Below the pieces are notes generated by a model. The model was not told where the DNA came from. It did not search any database and was given only the letters and a program-made list of their open reading frames with translations. This document shows positions 17,436-24,436 of a DNA stretch of 64,000 nt, piece after piece. Position 1 is the stretch's first letter. Every line of letters begins with the position of its first letter. Origin of the DNA: Pseudomonas sp. LFM046 (GTDB lineage: Bacteria > Pseudomonadota > Gammaproteobacteria > Pseudomonadales > Pseudomonadaceae); the NCBI RefSeq assembly GCF_000949385.2, contig NZ_JYKO02000001.1:2830488-2894487 (forward strand), read 5' to 3'. The translations under genes and the position numbers were made by a program.

Positions 17436-18725
17436 ATGAACAGCAAATGTGAAGAAACCCCTTATTTCCTCGGTCAGCGTGACCAGTTCGTGCCACGCGG
17501 CCTGGTAACCGCCCACCCGCTGGTGATCGACCGCGCGCTGGGTGCGGAGATGTGGGATGTCGAAGGGAAGCGTTACCTGGACTTCGTCGGCGGGATCGGC
17601 GTGCTGAATATCGGCCATAACCACCCTAGCGTAGTGGCAGCGGTCCAGGCGCAGCTGCAGAAGCTCTCCCATGCCTGCTTCCAGGTCGTGAACTACCGTC
17701 CCTATCTCGACCTGGTTCAAAAGCTTTGCAAGCTGGTGGGCGGTGAAGAGGCTTACAAGGCAGCGCTGTTCACCTCCGGTGCAGAGGCCGTCGAGAACGC
17801 GGTGAAGATTGCCCGGGCTTATACCAATCGCCCTGCGGTGATTGCCTTCCGCGGTGGTTTCCACGGCCGTACCCTGCTCGGCAGCACGCTGACCGGGATG
17901 AGCCAACCCTACAAGCAGAACTTCGGTATGGCGCCGGAGGTTTTCCATACCCCTTATCCGAACGCCTATCGCGGGTTCACTGCTGAGATGGCTCTGCAGG
18001 CGTTGAAAGAGCTCCTGGCCACCCAGGTCGCGCCGGAGCGAGTCGCAGCGATCATTATTGAACCGGTGCAGGGTGACGGTGGCTTCCTGTCCGCGCCGGC
18101 GGAGTTCCTCCAGGCGCTGCGTGGGCTGACCGAGCAGCACGGCATCGTGCTTATTCTCGACGAGGTGCAAACCGGCTTCGGTCGGACCGGCAAGTGGTTT
18201 GGCTTCCAGCACGCCGGCATCCAGCCGGACCTGGTTACCGTCGCCAAGAGCCTGGCCGGTGGTTTGCCGATTTCTGGTGTCGTCGGCCGTGCCGAAATCA
18301 TGGACGGGCCGGCCCCCGGTGGCTTGGGCGGCACCTACGGCGGTAACGCACTGGGTTGCGCGGCTGCTCTGGCTGTGATCGACACATACGAGCGCGATCA
18401 GCTGCCGGCGCGCGGAGAGCAACTTGGTGCGCGTCTGCGCAAAGGTCTGTTGGGCCTTCAGGTGCGATACCCGCAAATCGGTGATGTGCGCGGCACTGGC
18501 TTCATGCTTGCCATCGAGTTGGTCAAGGACGACGCGGCACGAAGCCCTGACGCCGAACTCACCCAGCAGTTGATCGACGAAGCGCGCTCCGGTGGCCTGC
18601 TGGTCATCAAGTGCGGTGTGTACCGTAACGTCATGCGCTTCCTGGCACCGCTGGTTGTTGAAGAAGAGCAGATCGACGAGGCTCTAGATATTCTCGAGGC
18701 GGCGCTGGCGCGCGTGCTAGGTTGA
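17436..18725 (+). CDS. Class III pyridoxal-phosphate aminotransferase (GabT-like)
   Basis: A 429-residue omega-amino acid:2-oxoglutarate aminotransferase. It shows FTSGAEAVENAVKIAR (phosphate binding), FRGGFHGRT, the PLP-ring Asp in LILDEVQTGFGRTG, and the Schiff-base Lys in VTVAKSLAGGLP. Length and motif order match GabT (4-aminobutyrate aminotransferase, about 425). GGGAG lies just ahead of the chosen ATG; a TTG 12 bases upstream is less likely. Its product would feed the semialdehyde dehydrogenase at 12047-13522. Exact amine donor is uncertain. Lrp-type control from 19525 is plausible. Confidence 0.88.
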   Translation: MNSKCEETPYFLGQRDQFVPRGLVTAHPLVIDRALGAEMWDVEGKRYLDFVGGIGVLNIGHNHPSVVAAVQAQLQKLSHACFQVVNYRPYLDLVQKLCKLVGGEEAYKAALFTSGAEAVENAVKIARAYTNRPAVIAFRGGFHGRTLLGSTLTGMSQPYKQNFGMAPEVFHTPYPNAYRGFTAEMALQALKELLATQVAPERVAAIIIEPVQGDGGFLSAPAEFLQALRGLTEQHGIVLILDEVQTGFGRTGKWFGFQHAGIQPDLVTVAKSLAGGLPISGVVGRAEIMDGPAPGGLGGTYGGNALGCAAALAVIDTYERDQLPARGEQLGARLRKGLLGLQVRYPQIGDVRGTGFMLAIELVKDDAARSPDAELTQQLIDEARSGGLLVIKCGVYRNVMRFLAPLVVEEEQIDEALDILEAALARVLG

Positions 18726-18731
18726 GTTATG

Positions 18732-18779
18732 CCCTCGCGCAGCGCACTTCCGAGTGCGCTGTCGCGGGTTTCTTCTTTT
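18732..18779 (+). terminator. Hairpin terminator after the aminotransferase gene
   Basis: An imperfect long stem with core AGCGCACT/AGTGCGCT and flanking CCC/GGG pairs is followed by a T-rich run (TTTCTTCTTTT). It would end most transcription from 17436, leaving the HAD gene for read-through or its own promoter. Confidence 0.75.
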
Positions 18780-18821
18780 GACAAGGATCGGTCGATCGCA
18801 AATCTGGAGGCTTTATCCGCC

Positions 18822-19478
18822 ATGGACCTGACTGATTTCCGTGCCCTGCTGATCGACTGCGACGACGTGCTCGTTGACCGTGACTCAAGCGTCTGGACAG
18901 CTTTGCAACCGCTGGTACAGAGCTTGAGTCGGGGTCTCGACAGAGACGAGGTGCTTGCTGAGTATCACGAAGCGGTGCGCTCACTTCAGCCGCGTTATGA
19001 CGAGCTGGGATTCAGCGGACTCCTGTGCTTTGCCTACCGCCGTATGGCAGAGCGGCTCGGGGTGGAGGCCAGTTGGGAGGAGGGCATGCGCTTTGCACGT
19101 TCTGCGGCCAGTTGGGTGCTGTTCGAGGACGCCCCAGGGGCGATGCTGTACCTGCGCAAGTTCTATCGGTTGCTGGTGTGCGTTGATCGCGACATGGAGG
19201 ACCGTGAACAGCTTTGCGAGCGTTTGGGGATTTCCTTCGAAGATTTGTTGCCCCGATCAAACAGCGCCTTGGAGAATCGCGCCTGGCTACGGGCCAACGG
19301 CCTTGAGCCGAATGATGTCCTGCATATCTGTCGACCGCCGGCTGAATCGCTGGGGGTAGGAGCTGTTTGTCTGATCTACAGAGATGGAATTCAGCGTGAA
19401 ACAGGTTGCCCGGCTGCTTTTTGCATCAGCAGCATGGCTAACCTTGTTGCCAAGCATCAAATGTTCTTGCGTCGGTGA
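18822..19478 (+). CDS. HAD-superfamily hydrolase
   Basis: A 218-residue haloacid-dehalogenase-like protein. The N-terminal LLIDCDDVLVDRDS holds the DxD nucleophile pair (Asp12 and Asp14 from the chosen start). The C-terminal half keeps a Rossmann-like layout but the motif III Lys/Asp pair is less clear. ATG 18822 is used because GGAGG precedes it and the HAD motif opens immediately; a longer in-frame version would run through the terminator hairpin. It could dephosphorylate or dehalogenate a small acid. It lies between an aminotransferase gene and an Lrp regulator gene. Confidence 0.7.
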   Translation: MDLTDFRALLIDCDDVLVDRDSSVWTALQPLVQSLSRGLDRDEVLAEYHEAVRSLQPRYDELGFSGLLCFAYRRMAERLGVEASWEEGMRFARSAASWVLFEDAPGAMLYLRKFYRLLVCVDRDMEDREQLCERLGISFEDLLPRSNSALENRAWLRANGLEPNDVLHICRPPAESLGVGAVCLIYRDGIQRETGCPAAFCISSMANLVAKHQMFLRR

Positions 19479-19524
19479 TTCTGCTAAAAAAGAAATAACA
19501 TCTGCAGGCAGTTAGAGGCACGCA

Positions 19525-20016
19525 ATGGAAGGTTTAGTCAAACTGGACCGAATTGATATCAACATCCTGGTTGAGCTGCAGAAAGACGGTCGCATGACCA
19601 ACGTATGCCTTGCCGATGCAGTGGGCCTGTCTGCCAGTCCTTGCCTGCAACGGGTAAAGCGCCTGGAGGCAGCGGGCTTCATTTGCGGCTATCGGGCCCA
19701 ACTCAATCTGACCAAGATCACCGAGTCGGTGACTGTGTTCACTGAGATCACTCTCAGCGACCACAAGCGCGAGGACTTCGCCAAATTCGAGTCAAACATC
19801 CGCCAGGTAGATGAAGTGCTGGAATGCCATTTGATCAGTGGCGGCTACGATTACCTGCTTCGCTTCATGACCCGCAGCATCCAGCACTACCAGGAAGTGA
19901 TGGAGGGGCTACTGGACAAGAATATCGGCATTGCGAAGTACTTCAGCTACATCGTTATCAAGTCGCCGGTGCTCAAGGATGGCGTGCCGCTGCGCAAGCT
20001 GCTGAGTCACCACTGA
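19525..20016 (+). CDS. Lrp/AsnC-family transcriptional regulator
   Basis: A 163-residue leucine-responsive-type regulator. The N-terminal winged helix-turn-helix is in LDRIDINILVELQKDGRMTN and LADAVGLSASPCLQRVKRLE; the ligand-binding RAM domain follows (CHLISGGYDYLLRF). Family members sense amino acids and often control an adjacent amino acid catabolic gene. The likely targets here are the aminotransferase upstream and perhaps the divergent orphan binding protein downstream. It ends 28 bases from the convergent gene at 20045. Confidence 0.92.
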   Translation: MEGLVKLDRIDINILVELQKDGRMTNVCLADAVGLSASPCLQRVKRLEAAGFICGYRAQLNLTKITESVTVFTEITLSDHKREDFAKFESNIRQVDEVLECHLISGGYDYLLRFMTRSIQHYQEVMEGLLDKNIGIAKYFSYIVIKSPVLKDGVPLRKLLSHH

Positions 20017-20044
20017 CCGGCGGCCGCCGGCTCGCGCCGGACCT

Positions 20045-20869
20045 TCAGTCCGTGTAGCGTTGGACGATCCGTTCAATCTCCCCTGAGCGGCGCATCGCGT
20101 CGAGTGCCCTGTCCAGTTGCGTGGCGAAGTCTTCCTTGAATGGGAAGCGGTCTTGGTCACGGTTGGTGTAGCCGACGTGTGCAGTATCCTTGTTGAGGAT
20201 CGGTCCTTCGGTAATGGGCTCGTCCCTCGCCTCGTCGTAATCGCCGCTGCGCTTGAGCTCAGCCAACGCGTTGAGAGTGGATATGCGGTCAAATGCGAAG
20301 CAATCGATCCGCCCGCGGAGCATCTTGAGCAGGTTGGAACGTGTTCCTGGAGCCTCCTCGATCTTGATCATATTGTTCGATTTCGCTTGCCAGAACGCCG
20401 TACCAGCCGAGAGCGAGCCCAAGTTGACGCCGAAGCGCAGCCCCTGAAAGTCCTCGGGCCAGCGTTGGCGTGGGCGCTTGGCAAGCACCGATTGGCGGCA
20501 GAATACCGCCACCCGTTCTTCCAGGAGTGGGCTGGAATAGCGGCCGATGAAAGGGCGCTCCTGGGGGCGGTAGGCGGGCGGTACCACTGCAAGTGCTCGA
20601 CCGGATTCGACCTCGGCCAGCGCGCGACGCCATCGCGTAGGTTTGAGCTTCAAGCGGTAGCCCTGCAGCTGCGCCTCGGCCGCGCGGAGAATGTCGGGGT
20701 ATATACCGGTGGCCGTTCCATCGGCCGCCCGGTATGCGTAGGGCGGGTAGTTCTCGTCGACCAGCAGCGTGACCAAGGTCTCGCCCGGGGCAGAAAAGGT
20801 TGTCGCGCTCAGTAACACCCCCAGCCACCAGGGCATGGTTAGCCTGTGGCGTAGGTAGTCGAGCATCAC
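20045..20869 (-). CDS. Orphan periplasmic substrate-binding protein, family 3 (paralogue of 14730-15569)
   Basis: A 274-residue secreted binding protein with an N-terminal signal (MPWWLGVLLSATTFSAPG). The family-3 start is YPPYAYRAADGTATGIYPDI, then VPPAYRPQERPF, GLRFGVNLGS and a lysine/arginine-rich C-terminus. It shares its motif order with the protein at 14730-15569, so the two are paralogues that bracket the ghrA-gabT-lrp block. No ABC permease or ATPase is nearby. A sensory or ligand-delivery role is possible. Two adjacent Met codons could start it; the first (20869) is used. Confidence 0.82.
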   Translation of the reverse strand: MMLDYLRHRLTMPWWLGVLLSATTFSAPGETLVTLLVDENYPPYAYRAADGTATGIYPDILRAAEAQLQGYRLKLKPTRWRRALAEVESGRALAVVPPAYRPQERPFIGRYSSPLLEERVAVFCRQSVLAKRPRQRWPEDFQGLRFGVNLGSLSAGTAFWQAKSNNMIKIEEAPGTRSNLLKMLRGRIDCFAFDRISTLNALAELKRSGDYDEARDEPITEGPILNKDTAHVGYTNRDQDRFPFKEDFATQLDRALDAMRRSGEIERIVQRYTD

Positions 20870-20995
20870 TGACCCTCCGAGACATCACATGGTCCACCTC
20901 GATGGTCCAAGGCGCAGCGATTGATGTCGGGCCGTTGGCGTTAAGAGGAGTAGGGCGTCACGCACCCTACTCGCTTACTGGTCTTGCTGTCGTGT

Positions 20996-21384
20996 TCAGT
21001 AAGTGTAGGTGAAGCCCGCCTGTACGGTTCGCGGCGTGCCGGGGTAGGCGTAGTTGAGGTATGCCCCTTCCTCGTATTCCTCGTCGAAGAGGTTTTTCAA
21101 GTCGAGGTTCAGGCGCAGATGCTCGTTCACCTGGTAGTAGCTGAGCAGATCGACGACGGTGTAGTCCTGCATTTCGAACGAATCCGGCAAGGTCTTGCCG
21201 GCGCGGTCGTCGACGTACTTCACGCCCATGCCAAGTCCCAGGCCTTTCGTGAGGCCGTTCTGGAATTCGTAGACGTTCAGCAGGCTGAAGCTATTGCGGG
21301 GAACGTTGGCCAGGCGAGTGCCGTCGGGAACAGTGCTGTCCTTGGTGACCTCGGCATCGACGTATGCGTAGCCGCCGATATTGC
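20996..21384 (-). pseudogene. TonB-dependent siderophore receptor, 3' remnant
   Basis: About 128 C-terminal codons of a ferric-siderophore (ferrichrome/FhuA-like) receptor remain out of an expected 700-800. Barrel segments are plain: YAYVDAEVTKDSTVPDGTRL, NVPRNSFSLLNVYEF, GLGLGMGVKYVDDRAG, LNLDLKNLFDEEYEEG and the terminal aromatic TYTY. Similarity stops at the segment SNIGGYAY near 21384, next to an inverted-repeat element and an insertion sequence. No start, plug domain or signal remains, so the receptor is not functional. Confidence 0.85.
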
Positions 21385-21398
21385 TGCGCAATCTGGAA

Positions 21399-21485
21399 TG
21401 TCTGCGCCAACCTGTTTGTGGGATAAGGCACACGCTCAAGTTGTCCCTTCAATTGGAGAACCCCTTATCCCGGACGTTGCAGACA
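21399..21485. repeat. 87-bp inverted-repeat element at the receptor truncation point
   Basis: The outer arm TGTCTGC at 21399-21405 matches GCAGACA at 21479-21485. The inner arm GGGATAAGG at 21420-21428 matches CCTTATCCC at 21463-21471. The two arms enclose about 34 bases. It sits exactly between the broken TonB receptor and the IS element, so it is probably a small mobile element or an IS end remnant. Confidence 0.6.
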
Positions 21486-21700
21486 TCTTCTAGCAACTGG
21501 AAAGGGCGGAAGCGGGCTTCGGTGAGCGACTGCTATTGGCCGATTCTGTTGAAAAAGGCGGTTCTGCGGCAGCCAGTCGGCCGGGTGCGCCAGCTTTCGA
21601 AGTGGCTGCAAGCCACTTCAAGTTGCCTTTCGGCGTTTCACTGGCGTCCGGGCTCAGGTTTGAGGGTTAATTCGAGGGTTTCTGCTCGCCGCAGGCGGAC

Positions 21701-22714
21701 CTATCCCGTGAGCGGTGGCCCGTGCGGCATGAGCTTGGCCATGCGTCGCAGGTTCTGCACCGTCGCGGCCAGGGTGAATTCGTCAGTGGCGCCCGTCAGG
21801 CCGCGCAGCCGTAAGCGGTCGAGTTTCATGATCCGTTTGAGGTGGGCGAAGAGCATCTCCACCTTCTTGCGCTCGCAGCGGGAGCGGAGGTACTCCGGCG
21901 TCTTGGCGATGCGTCGCGCCACGTCGCGGGCAGCTTCATGGGGGCTGCGGACGATCTTGCGGTTCGGCGTATTGGGGCAGCACTTGGCTTTCAGTGGGCA
22001 GGTGGCGCAGTCGGCTTGGCTGGAGCGGTAGATGATGGTGTTGGCCTTGGTCACCCGCGTTCTTGGTTGAGTGACGGCGCGCCATTCACTGCGTAGGGGC
22101 TTGCCGGTGGGGCAGCGGTATTCATTGGCCTCCTGATTCCAGTGAAAGTCGTTGCTGGAGAGGCTGTCGTCCTTGCGCTCGGTCTTGTCCCACACCGGCA
22201 CATGCGGCTCGATGTTCTTTTCCTCGACCATCCAGGCCAGCATCGGGGCGGTGCCATAAGCGGTATCGCCGAAGCCTTCACCCTTGACCAAGCCGGCCGC
22301 CATGCAGCGCCGCAGCACCTCATTGAATAACCAGCGGAACAGGCCGCTGTCACGGAAACGGCCGTGGCGATTCTTCGAGAAGGTCGAGTGATTGGGCACT
22401 TCGTCTTCCAGGCCCAGCCGGCAGAACCAGCGATAGGCCAGGTTGAGATGCACCTCTTCGCACAACCGCCGCTCGGAACGGATGCCGTAGCAGTAGCCGA
22501 CGACCAGCATGCGCACCATCAACTCCGGATCAATCGAGGGGCGCCCAATGTGGCTGTAGAAGTCGGCCAGGTGGGCGAGCAGATCGCTGAGATCCAGGCA
22601 CTGGTCGATGTTGCGCAGGAGGTGTTGCGGCGGGACGTGCTCTTCCAGATTGAACGCGTAGAACAGGCGCGCTTGTCCCCCCGGTAACCGCCCCATCATG
22701 CTGTCTGCCCCCAT
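21701..22714 (-). CDS. IS1182-family transposase
   Basis: A 337-residue transposase. The N-terminus has the DUF772-type helical domain (DQCLDLSDLLAHLADFYSHI, LMVRMLVVGYCYGIRSERRL, PNHSTFSKNRHGRF). The DDE core includes the Asp in GFGDTAYGTAP, and a cysteine cluster CATCPLKAKCCPNT follows. Family members are usually 440-480 residues, so this is a short version or an IS5/IS1182 relative. It is flanked by matching inverted repeats and could still be active. Start at ATG 22714. Confidence 0.8.
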   Translation of the reverse strand: MGADSMMGRLPGGQARLFYAFNLEEHVPPQHLLRNIDQCLDLSDLLAHLADFYSHIGRPSIDPELMVRMLVVGYCYGIRSERRLCEEVHLNLAYRWFCRLGLEDEVPNHSTFSKNRHGRFRDSGLFRWLFNEVLRRCMAAGLVKGEGFGDTAYGTAPMLAWMVEEKNIEPHVPVWDKTERKDDSLSSNDFHWNQEANEYRCPTGKPLRSEWRAVTQPRTRVTKANTIIYRSSQADCATCPLKAKCCPNTPNRKIVRSPHEAARDVARRIAKTPEYLRSRCERKKVEMLFAHLKRIMKLDRLRLRGLTGATDEFTLAATVQNLRRMAKLMPHGPPLTG

Positions 22715-22760
22715 GCTCGCTGAGCGCGTGATTTTGCCGGCGGCAGGGGGCGGCAGCTAC

Positions 22761-22957
22761 CGGCCGATTTTGTTGAAAAAGTCGGTGTCGGCCAGAGTCG
22801 CCTGTCCATAGGCCCAAAAGCGGCTGATTTGCGCGTTGCTACGTGAAATTCAAGACAGTTCTACCCCGGAAATGGCTCAGATTTCAGCGTAAGCAATGCA
22901 CTTTTGTGGGCAGAAATCTCGAAAGGAGTTTTTAAACAGAATCGGCCAATAGCAGTC
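22761..22957 (+). repeat. About 197-bp IS end module, also present inverted at 61136-61323
   Basis: This noncoding module begins with CGGCCGATTTTGTTGAAAAA and ends with the right IS terminus. Its centre contains GCGTTGCTACGTGAAAT and GGAGTTTTTAAAC. The reverse complement of 61136-61323 has the same order (GCGTTGCTACGCGAAAT, then GGGAGTTTTTCAAC), so both are copies of one MITE-like or IS-end unit. Here it lies upstream of the transposase gene and could supply its promoter. Confidence 0.65.
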
Positions 22958-23296
22958 CTTCGCTACCGGCTCCTTCCGGCCATTAAGCGGACCTTTCCTA
23001 TGATGGAAATGCGCAGTCCGATGAGAGCCCTTGGCTTAGGTTGGAAACGCAACCAGGGGTAGGTGGGTGAGTAGCAGCCTGGATAGGCATTCGGATAGAT
23101 TAGACCAATTGCCTCCATAACTGCCCTGCCACGTGGACGACTGGGCACACTAGGACGCAGGGGCCTTATGGAGCGACGGGGTTGTGTTGCCCGATCTTGA
23201 CTCGGTTAACACGGCCAGCGTTTCAGCGTCTTGCGCTGAAACCGTTGCGCGTTCCCTTATCGGCCACTCTTGGTCCTTGATCCATATGAGCGGGAT
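22958..23296. other. Intergenic region between the IS element and the LysR gene
   Basis: About 340 bases with no supported gene. The first 30 bases (CTACCGGCTCCTTCCGGCC and on) look like further IS-flanking repeat debris. The remainder is the upstream region of the LysR regulator at 23297; no clear promoter or operator could be assigned by eye. Confidence 0.5.
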
Positions 23297-24220
23297 ATGA
23301 AAAAGCGCCTTCCACCATTGAACTGGCTGCGTGCCTTTGAGGCGTCTGCCCGCCTTCTGAACTTCACGCACGCAGCCCAGGAGCTGAACCTCACCCAGGC
23401 TGCTATCAGTCAACAGCTGAAGGCGCTGGAGTCGCAATTGGGCACCGCGCTGTTTAAACGCCTGCCGCGCGGGCTGGAGCTGACTGAAGCCGGCATGTCT
23501 TACTTTCCGGTGGTAAGAGAGTCGGTTGAACGCCTGGCCGCAGCGACTGACGAAATCTTTGGCCAGGGGCATCGCAGCGCCCTGATAGTGCGGACAAGCC
23601 TGGTCTTTTTCACGCACTGGCTGGCAATGCGGTTACCGCGTTTCCGAGCTCTGCATCCTCAGGTCAATCTTCGTATTGCCAGCAACATCTGGGTTGACGA
23701 CTCTGACTCGGATGCAGATCTGGATATCCGTTATGGGCAGGGGCGTTGGCCTGGCCTGAAGGCGGAGCGCCTGACCTGGGACACCTTGCAACCGGTGTGT
23801 TCGCCCAGCCTGCCTACGCCTGAGAGGCCGCTGAGCCGCCCTCTCGACCTAAACCGGCACGAATTACTGCATGTTCTTGGCTATGAGGAAGGCTGGGGAT
23901 ACTGGCTGAAGAAGAATCGCGCAGAGAGTGTGGATTCATCGCAGGGGCTGCAGTTCGATACGCTGATCTCCGCACTTGAGGTGGCCGAATTGGGGCAGGG
24001 TGTGGCATTGGCGCGTTCGTCCCTGGTACGCCATCTGTTAGACAGCGGTCGGCTCATTGCACCCTTAGCAAATACGGTGGCCACCCAGGAAGCGTTCTAT
24101 CTCGTGTATGCCCCGCACAGCATGGTAAACCCCGACGCAGCGGCGTTTGCCGAATGGTTGTGCCAAGAGGCTTTGGCGTTTCGTGACGAAGCCTCGTCCG
24201 GGAGTGCGGAAGACTGCTAG
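23297..24220 (+). CDS. dddR: LysR-family regulator, GcvA-like; probable DddR
   Basis: A 307-residue LysR-type activator. The helix-turn-helix lies in LNFTHAAQELNLTQAAISQQ with the LGTALFKRLPRGLELT continuation. The effector domain has the GcvA-group features IWVDDSDSDADLDIRYGQG and HELLHVLGYEEGW. Start at ATG 23297 (MKKRLPPLNWLRAFEA), the usual GcvA-type opening. It is directly upstream of the CoA-transferase gene, the place occupied by dddR in known DMSP clusters, where it activates in response to DMSP. The symbol rests on context and is therefore provisional. Confidence 0.8.
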   Translation: MKKRLPPLNWLRAFEASARLLNFTHAAQELNLTQAAISQQLKALESQLGTALFKRLPRGLELTEAGMSYFPVVRESVERLAAATDEIFGQGHRSALIVRTSLVFFTHWLAMRLPRFRALHPQVNLRIASNIWVDDSDSDADLDIRYGQGRWPGLKAERLTWDTLQPVCSPSLPTPERPLSRPLDLNRHELLHVLGYEEGWGYWLKKNRAESVDSSQGLQFDTLISALEVAELGQGVALARSSLVRHLLDSGRLIAPLANTVATQEAFYLVYAPHSMVNPDAAAFAEWLCQEALAFRDEASSGSAEDC

Positions 24221-24251
24221 CGATAAGCTGTTGCGCGTAACCATAAAAAAA

Positions 24252-24275
24252 ATGGCCCCATAGGGCCATTTTTTA
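24252..24275. terminator. Bidirectional-type hairpin terminator between dddR and dddD
   Basis: AATGGCCC and GGGCCATT form an 8-bp stem around a CATA loop, with A residues before and TTTTTT after. It isolates dddR transcription from dddD, so dddD should have its own promoter in 24276-24436. Confidence 0.85.
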
Positions 24276-24436
24276 TTGCTTTTCCCAGTCGGGCGTTTTT
24301 CTGAAAGTAGCGTCCAGATCGCAAGCCAACGGTCCTGTTCAGCAGGCCGGGGGACCGGTTAAAGCAAGGTATCGACAACAACAATTAACCGGGCACGGCC
24401 GTATCTGGCTGGCTCGGCGCTAGACAGGGTTACCTC

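Larger units (their letters stand above)
21528..22957 (-). mobile_element. IS1182-like insertion sequence
   Basis: About 1.43 kb bounded by near-identical terminal inverted repeats. The left end at 21528-21556 reads GACTGCTATTGGCCGATTCT and continues TGTTGAAAAA. The right end at 22929-22957 is its reverse complement with one change (TTTTTAAACAGAATCGGCC, then AATAGCAGTC). It carries one transposase gene on the minus strand. A further copy of the end motif, in the same orientation as the left end, lies inside at 22761. Target duplications were not evident by eye. Confidence 0.7.
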
